In this document: positions 23,407 through 34,054 of the stretch, piece by piece
How positions within the stretch are numbered: position 1 is the first letter of the stretch
How the letters are laid out: every line of letters begins with the position of its first letter
DNA from: Quercus robur
Taxonomy: Eukaryota; Streptophyta; Magnoliopsida; Fagales; Fagaceae
Direction of reading: 5' to 3'
Assembly: GCF_932294415.1 (NCBI RefSeq)
Contig: NC_065543.1
Span: forward strand, 26,803,530-26,867,529
DNA: 64,000 bases
Program-made: the position numbers and the translations under genes
The notes under the pieces: model-generated
The model's input: the letters and a program-made list of their open reading frames with translations, nothing else
Database searches by the model: none
Told to the model about the DNA's origin: nothing

Positions 23407-24554
23407 CACAATTCTTTAAATGTTACCCGTGTATTGGTTGACTTAGTCGTAGTTCTTAAAATGCAATGCTAGGTGGTTTGTTTCAATTCATATTTAGATA
23501 TAAAAGTTCCCTTGGGTGTTGCCTATTTGAGATGCCATCTGTATGTGGGGTGGGTTATGTGTCTTAAAATGGTGAATCTTGAAGTTGTCAAATATCTAAA
23601 CCCTCACAGTTCCTTCTGAACTAAAAGTTTTATATTAATTATTATGTGAATTAGTTTAATGGCCTTATCATTGCAATACTTCTCAATTTAGACAAAAATG
23701 AACTAGTAACTAGGTATTAGATTCATATTATTTCAATATCTTCTTTCAAAAAAATTAATAGATTAATAAATATTAGTTCAATATCTCATACAAATATATG
23801 AATAATTTTCTATAGATTGGTTTTTTTACTTTACCATGACATAGCTGGGGCCAAATCCAGCTCTAGTGACTACATAATTTTCTTACTCTGCAAAGACACT
23901 CACTTCATTAAATATATGAACAATGATAAGTTGAAGGTGATTATAAATTTAAATCCCTTAACAATCTTTTTTTTTTTTTAATCTTTCTTAGAATTTTAGC
24001 AAATGTTCAAAAACTAATTTTTTAGTGTGTTTCTCATATAACCAGGATAAAAGTGATAGAAATCAAGAAAATTGCACAGAACATGTGGCCATCATTGCAA
24101 CTACAGGTTTTGTACTAATGAATAAGAGCATAAAATAATTGGTATGATAAAATTGACGTGTTTAATTTTTATTACACTAGCTTGAATCTTGAATTGACTT
24201 CTCTTAAGATTTTCCTTTAAAATGGTAATAGGAGGAGAATACCAGTAGCAAACCAAGTTCAATCAAATGTTTTAGGTTGATGCATAAAGGATGGTGTTGC
24301 TTTAGCCAATAAAAAAAGAAAATGAATTATATGTATGTTATTAATTTTTTTTTAAAAGAGTCTTATTTAATTTAAAGTTTGTATATATCTTATAAGTTAT
24401 TAGTGTTGTTTTAGGAAAAAAATGGATGCTAAGGAACCAAAGACTGCACCTCAATGTGTGATTGTGAATGATAGTCAAACATAGAGATGTGAATTGCCTA
24501 ATTTCATCTAGCCATTGTAGTAAGCAATGTCAAGAGAATTCAATGAAAGAAAAT
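23407..24554. other. AT-rich intergenic DNA
   Basis: Nothing recognised. The sequence immediately right of the inverted arm ends where the LTR fragment begins near 24555. Confidence 0.4.
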
Positions 24555-25037
24555 GAAGATTTTGCCATAGGTGCTGAGTTTCTGCAAGGTAAGTGAGGTA
24601 AGTCATGCATTTGTGATATGATCTTGCTTAGGTTTGATGTTATGATTGTGTTCTTGATGCCTTGGTTAATAACATGATTTATCTTGTTTCCACCTTGATT
24701 TAATGATTTATATGTTTCTGCCTTGGATAGGATATGATGAAATGATGATAGTAACATGCTAGAATCTATGTTATGCTATGCCATTCTAGATGAATGTTAG
24801 GGTCTATGATGTGATAAGATGCATGTATGTTAGGCTTTGTTTGATAAGCGTGATAGATGTATGGTTAGGAATGTTTGATACCATGTTGATTGTTAGATGT
24901 ATGCTAGTGTGTGTATGTGAGTTAGATATAAGTTTTGAGTATGCCTTTAATAGGGTTAAGACATAAGACACAATGATAAGAAGCCAACCTTAGAGTTGGG
25001 CAGTTTTAGGTGCCTAACACCTTCCCAAGACCGTACC
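24555..25037 (+). repeat. 5' LTR fragment of gypsy element 2
   Basis: Matches 39451-39932, sharing GCCATAGGTGCTGAG, ATGATCTTGCTTAGGTTTGA and GGTGCCTAACACCTTCC. Both ends are truncated compared with the 3' LTR. Confidence 0.85.
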
Positions 25038-25085
25038 TTGTGTGATTGTGGAACTAGGATAGAGGATGCCATCAACAATGGATAA

Positions 25086-25695
25086 ATGGAGAAGGGTGAA
25101 AGCAAACCTCCAATCAAGAAGGCATGTGGAGGAGGAGAGACTACCTCTAAAGCTCCCAATCCCGTGAATGTAAGCGTCATCATACCTCAACAAACCTTAT
25201 CCTACCCAAACTTCATAAAGAAGGCCTACCGAGAATTTTCCAACCTAAGAATGACCCTTGCCCAAGCATATGAGAATTTATCTTCCAAAGGATTCATCAA
25301 GCCTCTAGATCCCACACCTATGCCTAATCTCGTACCTCCTACTTGGAACCCTCCCAAATCCCAATATCATCATCAAGCCTAGCATTAGGATGAACCCTTT
25401 ACCTGATTATCATAGAGCTCCTCCTTCATATTAGAATTGGGTGTAAATCGATGAGATTGAATGGGATTGCTCAAAGTTGATAGAAACCATGGAAGTTAAT
25501 ATCGTAGAAGTCCAAGGAATATGGGATGAAGAAGATGAGTTTTTGAAGAATGCGATGGCTGCATGGGGTATACTCCCCAAAGGAATGACCAAGCTAAAGA
25601 AAAGAGTCATAAAGGACAATGTGGCCATTATCACTAGGAGTGGGAAACACTACAAACCATCCTTTTGGAGAAGGATCATCTTGGTAAGGACATAG
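25086..25695 (+). pseudogene. gag: Gypsy gag C-terminal part
   Basis: RMTLAQAYENLSSKGFIKP followed by PTPMPNLVPPTWNPP is the family's typical region before the zinc knuckle, and QYHHQA is the start of the knuckle (CxYHxxxGH). After stops at 25381-25420 the frame resumes with IDEIEWDCSKLIETMEVNIV and a linker ending in VAIITRSGKHYKP, a usual lead-in to the protease. The N-terminal capsid part is missing. Confidence 0.7.
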
Positions 25696-26296
25696 GAGAA
25701 GGGTCTAAGCCCACAGAACATAAAGGGAAGGAATAGAAAGAGGAAGAAGATCGTTTTGACTCAATTGAAGAAGACTCAAGCTCATGTATCGGTATGGGGC
25801 TTGCTTTTGGCTTCTCACAAGCATCGTAGTGCTCTCTTGGATGCTTTGAATGGGAATGAGGTGCCTATAGAAACTACACCACAAGAAATGCTATCTCTCA
25901 TGCAAGTCAAGGCCCCATCTCATCCTCTTCTTGCCTTTTCCAATGAAGAGCTTCCTCCCAAAGAAGCTATTCAGACTAACCTTTACAAATCACCATCGAA
26001 TTCATGGGTGCCAAGGTCCCTATGGTGTTGATTGATAATGGATTCGCATTGAATGTATGTCCTTTTAGGACCACCCTTACCATTGGATTAGATGTGGAAA
26101 CAATCACACCCCCTCCTTTGACCTTTACAGCATATGACAACACTTCAAGGAAGGTTATGGGTACTTTCAAAGCTCCTTGCAAGATTGGCCCAATAGAAAC
26201 AATTTTCGGATTTCATATCATGGAAATCACTCCTAACTACAACCTTCTCTTAGTTACATTCTACAACAAAATTGAATCTTACAAGGCTTTAAGTCC
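25696..26296 (+). pseudogene. Gypsy aspartic protease, interrupted
   Basis: Contains VLIDNGFALNVCPFRTTL, with the DNG active-site form used by Tat-like elements, then TAYDNTSRKVMGTFKAP and NYNLLLVTFYN, where LLLGRPWIH is usual. The frame then runs into the solo LTR insertion. Joining AAGTCC at 26291-26296 to the sequence after 29924 continues the frame (KALSP to NVLFN), so this is one polyprotein split by the insertion. Confidence 0.82.
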
Positions 26297-27939
26297 TAGT
26301 TACATTCTACCCAAAAGAATACATAGCTTTTTGTCCTAGTTACAATCTACCCAAAAATAAAAAGAAAGACAAAGCACAGATCTACCTATCCAAGAGAACT
26401 AAATTCGGAGGCTAGGTTATGGAATAGGAAGGTGTTAGGCACCCATTCCACCTAGACAGAGTCTGGTCTTCTAAACTCTAATGACCAATATACCCTTTAT
26501 GCATGATATGAATGATATGTTGCATACATGACACTCTTAACCAAAAAAAGTCACATAAATCTATCTTATGAATGCATCCTCTTTTTTATAAAAATTCAAA
26601 TCTATTTTTGTGAATTGAAAAAAAAAATTGATTTTATTCATTAAGAAGAAACCAGATCTGTTTTTGTATGGATAAAAAAAATAGTTTTGTGAAAAAAATC
26701 TTATCTGTTTTTATATATAAAAAAGAACAAGGTTTTTGCTAAAAAATATCAGATCTTTTTTTGAGCAAAGCTATAAAAAAAAATAAAAATAAAATAATAA
26801 AAAAAGTGATTTATGGTTTATATGTTAAAAAAAAAAATCAGATCTATTTTGTAAATAAATAAATCTAGATTTGTATAGAAAAAAAAAATCAGATTTGTTT
26901 TTTTATGAATAAAATAAGAAAAGACCTTTTTTTTAGAAGAGGAACTACACTCATGAAACAAATCTATGTTACATGCATCACATATTAAAAAACTACAACC
27001 TAACTTTCAATCCTTTCTTTTAAATTTCAAAATCTGCAATTCCATAAAGAAGAAAACTTTTTCAGAAAAAAATTCAGATTAGTTTTATGACAAAAAAAAA
27101 TATAGATCTGCATCTAAGGAAGATACAAATAAGTTTTGTTTTCTAAAAAATTCAAATATGTATCCAAGGAAGATACAAATTTGTTTTGTATTTGAAAAAA
27201 ATTCAGATCTACATTTAAGAAAGATACAAATCTGTTTTTTTGTTTTAAAAAATTCAAATCTATATCTAAGGAAGACACAGATCTGTTTTTGTGTTTTGAA
27301 AAAAATTCAAATCTACATCTAAGGGAGATACATATCAGTTTTTGTATTTTAAAAAATAAATAAATAAAATCTACATCTAAGGAAGACAGAGATCTGTTTT
27401 GTTTTGATAGTCCTTGCAAATTTTAAAGTTAAAGAGAAAGAATTGAAATAAAAAATCATCTAAAAACATATTTAAAGAAAGAAAAACAATCTAAACAAAG
27501 CATGGCAATTATATAAGAATCAGAAATAAAATAAAATAAAATCCTAAACCTATTCATACATCATCAATCAAAATTAATAAAGAAGGCTAGAAAAAGAAAA
27601 GAAATTAACTACCTCTTGCATGCATGCTCTTCTTATTGAGGGAATATTTTAGGGTTCAAAGAAATTTATGCAATTATCTTTGAAACCTAAAATATCTTGC
27701 TTACAAAAAAGAAATTCCTAAGGCTAGAGCCTCCAAAACGTCTTTAACGCAAGAGAGAAGATAATAGAAAAGAACAGTAAGAAAGAGGAGAAATCAGAAA
27801 GCGTGAAAAAGTATGCTAAATTGTGAGATTCAGCCTCTATTTATAAAGGCTGAGACGTTCAAAAAATTAGCTAAAATGATCTAAATACGAACTAGGACGC
27901 GTCCTTATCTCTAAAAAATGGAAAAGGATGAGTTTTAGT

Positions 27940-28254
27940 CATGGTTTTAAAAACCGGTACGGTGAAAGAACCGGTCAAAGAGCTAATTACCGATTTTTTG
28001 GTCCAACCGATAGTCGAACCAGTGACGTCAAAAATAATTTAATTATTATTTATTTAAATTATATAAATAATTAATAAATTTTTAATTATATATAAAAATA
28101 TATATGAACAAGTGTGTGTGTCCGGCTTCTATAGGGAGAGAGAAAAATACAGTCTTTTTTTATCCCCTGAAAAGTCAAAATGTTTACAAAACAAAGCAAC
28201 AAATACCCAATTCAAAACAACAACAACAACAACCAAATTGGCCAATACCCTTTT

Positions 28255-28316
<62 letters not shown>

Positions 28317-29235
28317 AAATTCCAAGTCTTTGATTTTGAATCAAATTCACTCTAAGGGTTGGTGGGTTTTTTTTTTTTTTTAATTTGAGAGAAACAGAGT
28401 AGGAAAAAAGATTTTTTTTCCGCAGATGCCACTCATCATCGGCCACCGATCCACTCCCATATGCCACTCATCACCGGCCATTGATCCACTCATCGGCGCC
28501 ACTCATCACCAATTGCATCTCCACCACCGTCAACACCACCCACTGATTCACCTCCCTGAGTTTTTCTTTTTTCTTTTTTCTTTCCGTTATCCTCCATCAT
28601 CATCGGCCCCACTGTTTCTTGGCCACCTCCACCATCATTGATTCATTCTTTTAATCTCAATTCTGGATTTTTTTTTTTCCCCCTTTATTGCTGCGTGGCT
28701 TTATCGATTTGGGTTTTTGGATGGTTTATGGGTCATGGATGGCTAGGTTTGTGGGTTGTGGTGGATGGCTAGGATGTTTTGTGGGACTTGGTGGTGGCTG
28801 AGTTGTGGGTTTTAGGTGGGTAGTTGAAATGGTTTGTGGGTAGCTGAAATCTAGAATTTTGAGTTGTAAATCTCAGGTGCGTGAGGCAAAGAGAGGTGCA
28901 TGAGACTTGAGTTAAGTTAAGACTTGAGAGTCTTGAGACTTGAGAGCTTGAGGTGAGTGAGAGAGTGAGGCAAGGAGCTTGAGAAGAGGCGTGAAGCAAT
29001 GAGAGAGTTAGGACTTTAGGGTTAATTTTTAGGAGCAAAAACAACGTAGTTTATTTTGAGGAGCAAAACCGATTCGACCAAGCCAATTTTCGATTCTCCG
29101 GTTGAATCGGCCAGTTTGTACTATTTACTGGTTTTTAAGCTATTTCCGATTTTTGCAATAACTGGACCAAATTGAAGGTCGATTCCCAATTGAACCGATC
29201 GGACCAGCCGGTCCAGTCTAGTTTTTAAAACCATG
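27940..29235. mobile_element. Nested hAT-like element, non-autonomous
   Basis: Both ends read CATGGTTTTAAAAAC in inverted orientation (27940 onward; 29235 backward). They are flanked by the 8-bp direct repeat GTTTTAGT (27932-27939 and 29236-29243), as expected for hAT. The interior contains a CT microsatellite and low-complexity open frames; no transposase was recognised. Confidence 0.75.
28255..28315. repeat. (CT)n microsatellite
   Basis: About 29 perfect CT dinucleotides. The Leu-Ser and Arg-Glu open frames across it are artefacts. Confidence 0.97.
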
Positions 29236-29924
29236 GTTTTAGTTCAATCCAAGTGCCCTCGAGCAAGGCCCAAATTTGTGCCAATCAGTACTTGAAAAGT
29301 GCTGATCGGCACTTGGAAAGTGCTAATCGACACTCCAAAAGTGTCGAATGGCCCTTCTGGGTACCAGTCCCGTGTTTGAGTTTTGGTCCGTTTTGGACTC
29401 CTTTTTTTATGTTTTTTGAGCTAGGACTTGCACTTAGACGTGTTTTTAATCCATATTCTAAAAATTAAATTCTTTTTCTGATAATTCAGGCCTTTTCAGC
29501 AATGATTATCTTGTAGATAAATACTCCAAAAAGTCTTGATTATCTACAATTTTGAAGTTATCTAATTATTCCCTTTATTCCCATGCAAGCAAGCCTATTT
29601 TTTACACTCACTAACAACCAATCACAAAATTATTTAATTAATTTTAATAGTCTAGCCAATCAGAATTAATTTAAATTAAGCATGTGTGGTTGATTCTACC
29701 TAAACACAATGCATGCTGACCGTGTAAACTTGATCACGCAATATCTTTCAATCCAACAATCTGATTTGGAAATCAGGCACACTGTCACGACCGTTAGAAT
29801 CTCAAGATCATTTTTATAATGAATGAATTAATGCATGTAATGCAATCATGAATTTTGGGTATATGAATGGTCATTCTAGCCATCTTCCTTGATTAAATTA
29901 TGGGTGCAAAATCGAGTGTCTACA

Positions 29925-31999
29925 AGTCCCAATGTACTTTTCAACATTTTTAATAAGATAAATTCTAATTTGGCTTATTTTGATGAGTCCTATAATATTG
30001 AAATTCTGCACTTAAATGATTTGAATGAATTTGAAAATGAAGTTAATAAATAGTTGGAAAAGAAAATTGAACCTATGGAACTTTTGAAACTCTTAATTTG
30101 GGCAATGATGAGAATCCACGTTTAATTAAAATTGGCTCAACCCTAAATGAAAAAGAAAGAAAAGATCTCACAGAGTTGCTCACCAAATTTCAAGAGGTGT
30201 TTGCATGGTCCTATGAAGATATGCCTTACATTGATCCCGAAATAGCCCAACATCACATTGACGCTCATGCTCACATGGTGCCCATCAAGCAAAGGTTAAG
30301 GCATATGAGAACCAAATGACTTCTAAAGATCAAAGAAGAGGTCACCAAGCAATTAAAGGTAGGGTTCATCAAACCCGTACACCAAGCCAAGTGGATAGAC
30401 AATGTTGTGCCCATACCCAAGAAAGATGGGAAGGTAAGAATGTGTGTGGAATTTAGGGATTTGAACAAAGCTTTCCCTAAGGATGACTTCCCTCTTCCTC
30501 ACATAGATATCTTAATGGATAACACAGCTAGTGCTGCCTTGATGTCTTTCATGGATAGTTTCTCTGGATACAACCAAATTAAGATGGCCCCTAGGGATAT
30601 GACTAAGACTACCTTCACCACAAAATGGGAAATTTATTGTTACACCATAATGCCATTCAGGCTCAAGAATGCGGGTGCAAACTACCAAGGAATGGTAATA
30701 GCCTTGTTACATGATATGATGCACAATGAGATAGAAGTGTATGTTAATGATATGATTGTGAAATCCAAGGAGAGAGAGGGTCACATCGTTAACTTGAGGA
30801 AGTTCTTCGAAAGGATCAAGGAGTCTAGGCTGAGATTAAACCCGCAGAATTGCACATTTAGAGTAACCGCAAGGAAGTTGTTAAGCTTTTTGGTAAGTGA
30901 TAAAGGGATAGAAGTTGGCCCATCAAAGATCAACACCATATTAGAAATGCCTCCACCCAAAAGCAAAAAGGAGATAAGGGGATTTTTGGGCCGATAGCAA
31001 TACATTAGCCGATTCATTGCCGAACTTACTTCCACTTGTGAGCCCATCTTCAAGCTCTTGAGGAAGAATGAACCTCATGAATGGAGTGATGAATGTCAAA
31101 AAATTTTCTAGCTCATTAAGGAGTATCTCCTCTATCCATCTATCTTGGTACTCCCAATGCACAGAAAACCACTACTCCTCTTATCTCTCTATCACAGAGG
31201 ATGCGGTCAAAAGTATGCTTGCACAAGAAGACGATGATAAGAATGAAAGGGTCATGCACTATTTGAGCAAGAGGTTCCATGATTATGAGACTAGATAAAC
31301 ACCCATAGAAAAATCGCGCTTTGCTCTCGTATGGGCCGTATAGAATTTGAGACACATTATCCTACCTTTCCAAACGTGGGTAATGGCCAGAATGGATCCA
31401 CTGAAGTACTTGTTTGAGAAACTCGCATTGAGTGGAAGACTATCGAGGTGGTTGATCCTATTAGCCGAATTTGATCTCAAGTATGTGGAAAGAAAGACTA
31501 TCAAAGGAAGCATCGTATCAGATTTTTGTGCCAAAAACCCCGTGGAAGGGAAGGATGGTAGAGAAGATTTTCCAAATGAAGATATTTTGGGTATTGAACT
31601 AGGGGCATGGAAGATGTATTTCGATGGAGCCATGAACCAATATGGAATAGGATAGGAGTACTCTTGATCAATCCCAAAGGATCTCACATACCCTTAGCAG
31701 TTAAGTTGAACTTTAAGACAACTAATAACATGGCAGAATATGAGGCTTGTATTGTCGAAATGGAGGCTTTCCAAGAATTGGTGGTGAACGAGGCCAAGGG
31801 TTTTGGAGATTTGACTTTGGTAATAGCTCAAGCGCAAAGGTTGTGGAAAGTGGAGGAGGAGCACTTAAAACCTTATCAGTTGTATCTAAAGGATTTGACC
31901 AAAACTTTTGACAGAATTGAGTACACGGTCATCCCTAGAGCTCAGAATCAGTTTGCAGACGTCTTGGCTACCTTAGCTTCCATGGTTGAAATACCTTAA
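29925..31999 (+). pseudogene. Gypsy reverse transcriptase and RNase H, broken
   Basis: The polyprotein resumes after the solo LTR. RT landmarks are FQEVFAWSYEDMPYIDPEI, VPIPKKDGKVRMCVEFRDLN, MSFMDSFSGYNQIKM (first catalytic Asp kept), TIMPFRLKNAGANYQ and YVNDMIVKSK, where YVDD is required: one catalytic Asp is Asn. The RT-linked RNase H follows with many stops (31000-31300). A second RNase H begins KMYFDGAMNQYGIG and continues in another frame with NNMAEYEACI and IPRAQNQFADVLATLASM. The frame change is caused by a 5-base duplication, ATAGGATAGG, at 31646-31655. It cannot give a working enzyme. Confidence 0.88.
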
Positions 32000-32041
32000 G
32001 GAGTATGAACACAACCCTTAGAAATTGAACAAAGTTATGGG

Positions 32042-33326
32042 ATGGTACAAAAAGAAAAGGTCGAAGCTTCAGTCTTGGTTATAGAAGAAGCAGGGTTTCC
32101 TTGGTATTATGACGTCATGAAATTCTTGGAATTGGGGGTATATCCATATGGTGCTGACAAGAGAGAGGGTTTTTTAGTTAGGATGATGGCAATGCAATTC
32201 ATCTTATGTGGAGGTCAATTCTATAGAAGATCCTATGATGGTATACACCTTCATTATCTAAAGAAAGAAAAAGCCAAGAAAGTTATGGAAGAGATTCATC
32301 AAGGGATTTATGGTCCTCATACGAATGGGAGAATGGGATAAGGTACTAATGGAACATGATGGAGATTGATTGTGTAGACTTTGTGAAGATTTTCCATAAT
32401 TGCCAAAAATAAGTAAATTTGAGTCACGTGCCACCTAGTGAACTATACAGCATGACCTCTCCATGGCATTTCTCAGTCTGGGCATAGATGTGATTGGAAG
32501 GATAGCCCCTAAGGCCTCGAATGGAAATGAGTACCTCCTAGTGGCAATTGACTACTTCACCAAATGGGTGGAGGCAACCTCTTACTCCGTGTTAAAAGCC
32601 AAGCATGTGGCTCAATTCATAGAGAATAATAATATTTATCAGTATGGGATACCCCAAGAGATTATCTTCGATAATGGTTCGCACTTTGAGGGAGAGGTTA
32701 GAATGATCATGGAACTGTACAACATTAAGCATCACAAGTCTCTACCATATCAACCACAGACCAATGGGGCCGTAGAAGCAACCAATAAGAACATTAAGAA
32801 CATCCTAGCCAAGATGGTAGCGACATACAAAGATTGGGCCGAGAAGCTTCCATTTTCCTTATTGGGTTACACAACTTCTATCCGTGCATCGACTGGGGCA
32901 ATCCCCTACTCTTTGGTCTACGTTAGTGAAGTGGTACTTCCCACTGAAGTGGAGATACAATCTTTGAGAGTACTAGCAAAAACCAAGGCCCTATAGGAAG
33001 ATTGGGTAAAACAAAGATATAAGCAATTGGCTTTGATCGATGAGAAGAGAGCTAGGGCACAATACCACGCACAAGGGTACCAAAAGAGGATTGCTAGAGT
33101 ATTCAACAAAAAGGTGAGAGCTAGAAACCTTAAAGAATGGGACTTGGTTCTAAAAGTGCTTAGAGATAAAACTTTTGATCCAAGAGGAAAAATGAAGCCA
33201 AGATGGTCTAGTCTTTTTATTGTTAAGAAGATCATGTCAGGAGGTGCTACTAGAATTACAGATTTGGAAGGAGAAGAGATGCTTTGCCCAATCAACATGG
33301 ATAGACTCCGAAGATACAACATTTGA
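32042..33326 (+). pseudogene. Gypsy integrase, core residues intact
   Basis: Starts with the linker KPWYYD equivalent (FPWYYDVMKFLELGVYP) and a zinc-binding domain with IHQGIYGPHTNG; the cysteine pair lies in a broken stretch near 32400 (NCQK). The core keeps all three acidic residues: GIDVIG, IFDNGSHF and AVEATNK. The C-terminal part (KMKPRWSSLFIVKKIMSGGA, INMDRLRRYNI) ends at 33326. One stop at about 32996 and breaks near 32340-32460 interrupt an otherwise well kept ORF. Confidence 0.87.
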
Positions 33327-34054
33327 AAAGAAAAAATTAAATTAAAAAAAAAAAAGGGAAAAACCCTACAAGGTTTGGGGCATATCAAGGTGACCGGTCA
33401 GTCTTTCTTTCTTTTATTTGGACTTTTTATAAGCTTTTTCAGCTATGTATACATACTTCATGACAGCCCTAAATCATTTTTTATATCCTAAAGTTGGATG
33501 AAACAATTAGAGCCTCTCATATGGCCAAAAGGGGAAAGAGAGAAGGAGAGAAGATGTGAGAGAAAGGAAAAGAAAAAGAGAGAGAAAAATAAAAAAGATA
33601 ATAAGTCAAAAACAATATAAGGAGCCTCGATAGGTTGAAAACCGAAAGGCGATCCATGCAAAAATCAGAGAAATCCCGCTAGGTTGAAGACCTAGGCAAA
33701 AATTAGGGATTGAGAGAAAAGATTCATCCATTTTAATGTGATGGTATGGGAAGGTGCAAGGGAATGACTAAAGGGACTACTTAAGGCACAATTCAAGCAC
33801 AGAGTTTCCAAGAACAACAAAATGGCATAAAGTTCCCACAAGTTTGTAATTTAAGTACATATCCCAAATAAAAGCATAAATGTAAAAGGTTTTCTTAAAG
33901 TACAACCCAATGTCTCAAACTAAATCTAAAGTGCAAGCATGTATGCTAAAAAGGGAAAAATAATAAAAGCAACAAAAAGAAAGTAAGCTATGCTATACTA
34001 TGCTGTGTCTGTGTCTGTCTGTCTGTAGGATCACCAGAAGCGCCTCTTCCTCGG
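33327..34054. other. Spacer between integrase and opposite-strand PMD gene
   Basis: Non-coding and purine-rich (33520-33600), with a TGTCTG repeat at 34003-34027. Confidence 0.5.

Larger units (their letters stand above)
26297..29924 (-). mobile_element. Solo LTR insertion in gypsy element 2
   Basis: On the minus strand it begins TGTAGACACTCGATTTTG, like other LTRs of this type (40523, 38362), and ends GAATGTAACTA (final CA now TA). The 5-bp target duplication AGTCC lies at 26292-26296 and 29925-29929. Only LTR-like, AT-rich non-coding sequence is inside, apart from a nested hAT element (27940-29235). It includes degenerate repeats of AAATTCAGATCT-like words at 26590-27410. Confidence 0.78.

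Noticed and set aside
24505..24520. CATTGTAGTA as the right end of the CACTA-like element
   Set aside because: It does not match the inverted CACTACAAAAAAG terminus closely enough and the last base differs.
28104..28467. Overlapping open frames with Leu-Ser and Arg-Glu runs
   Set aside because: They are produced by the CT microsatellite and have no other protein character.
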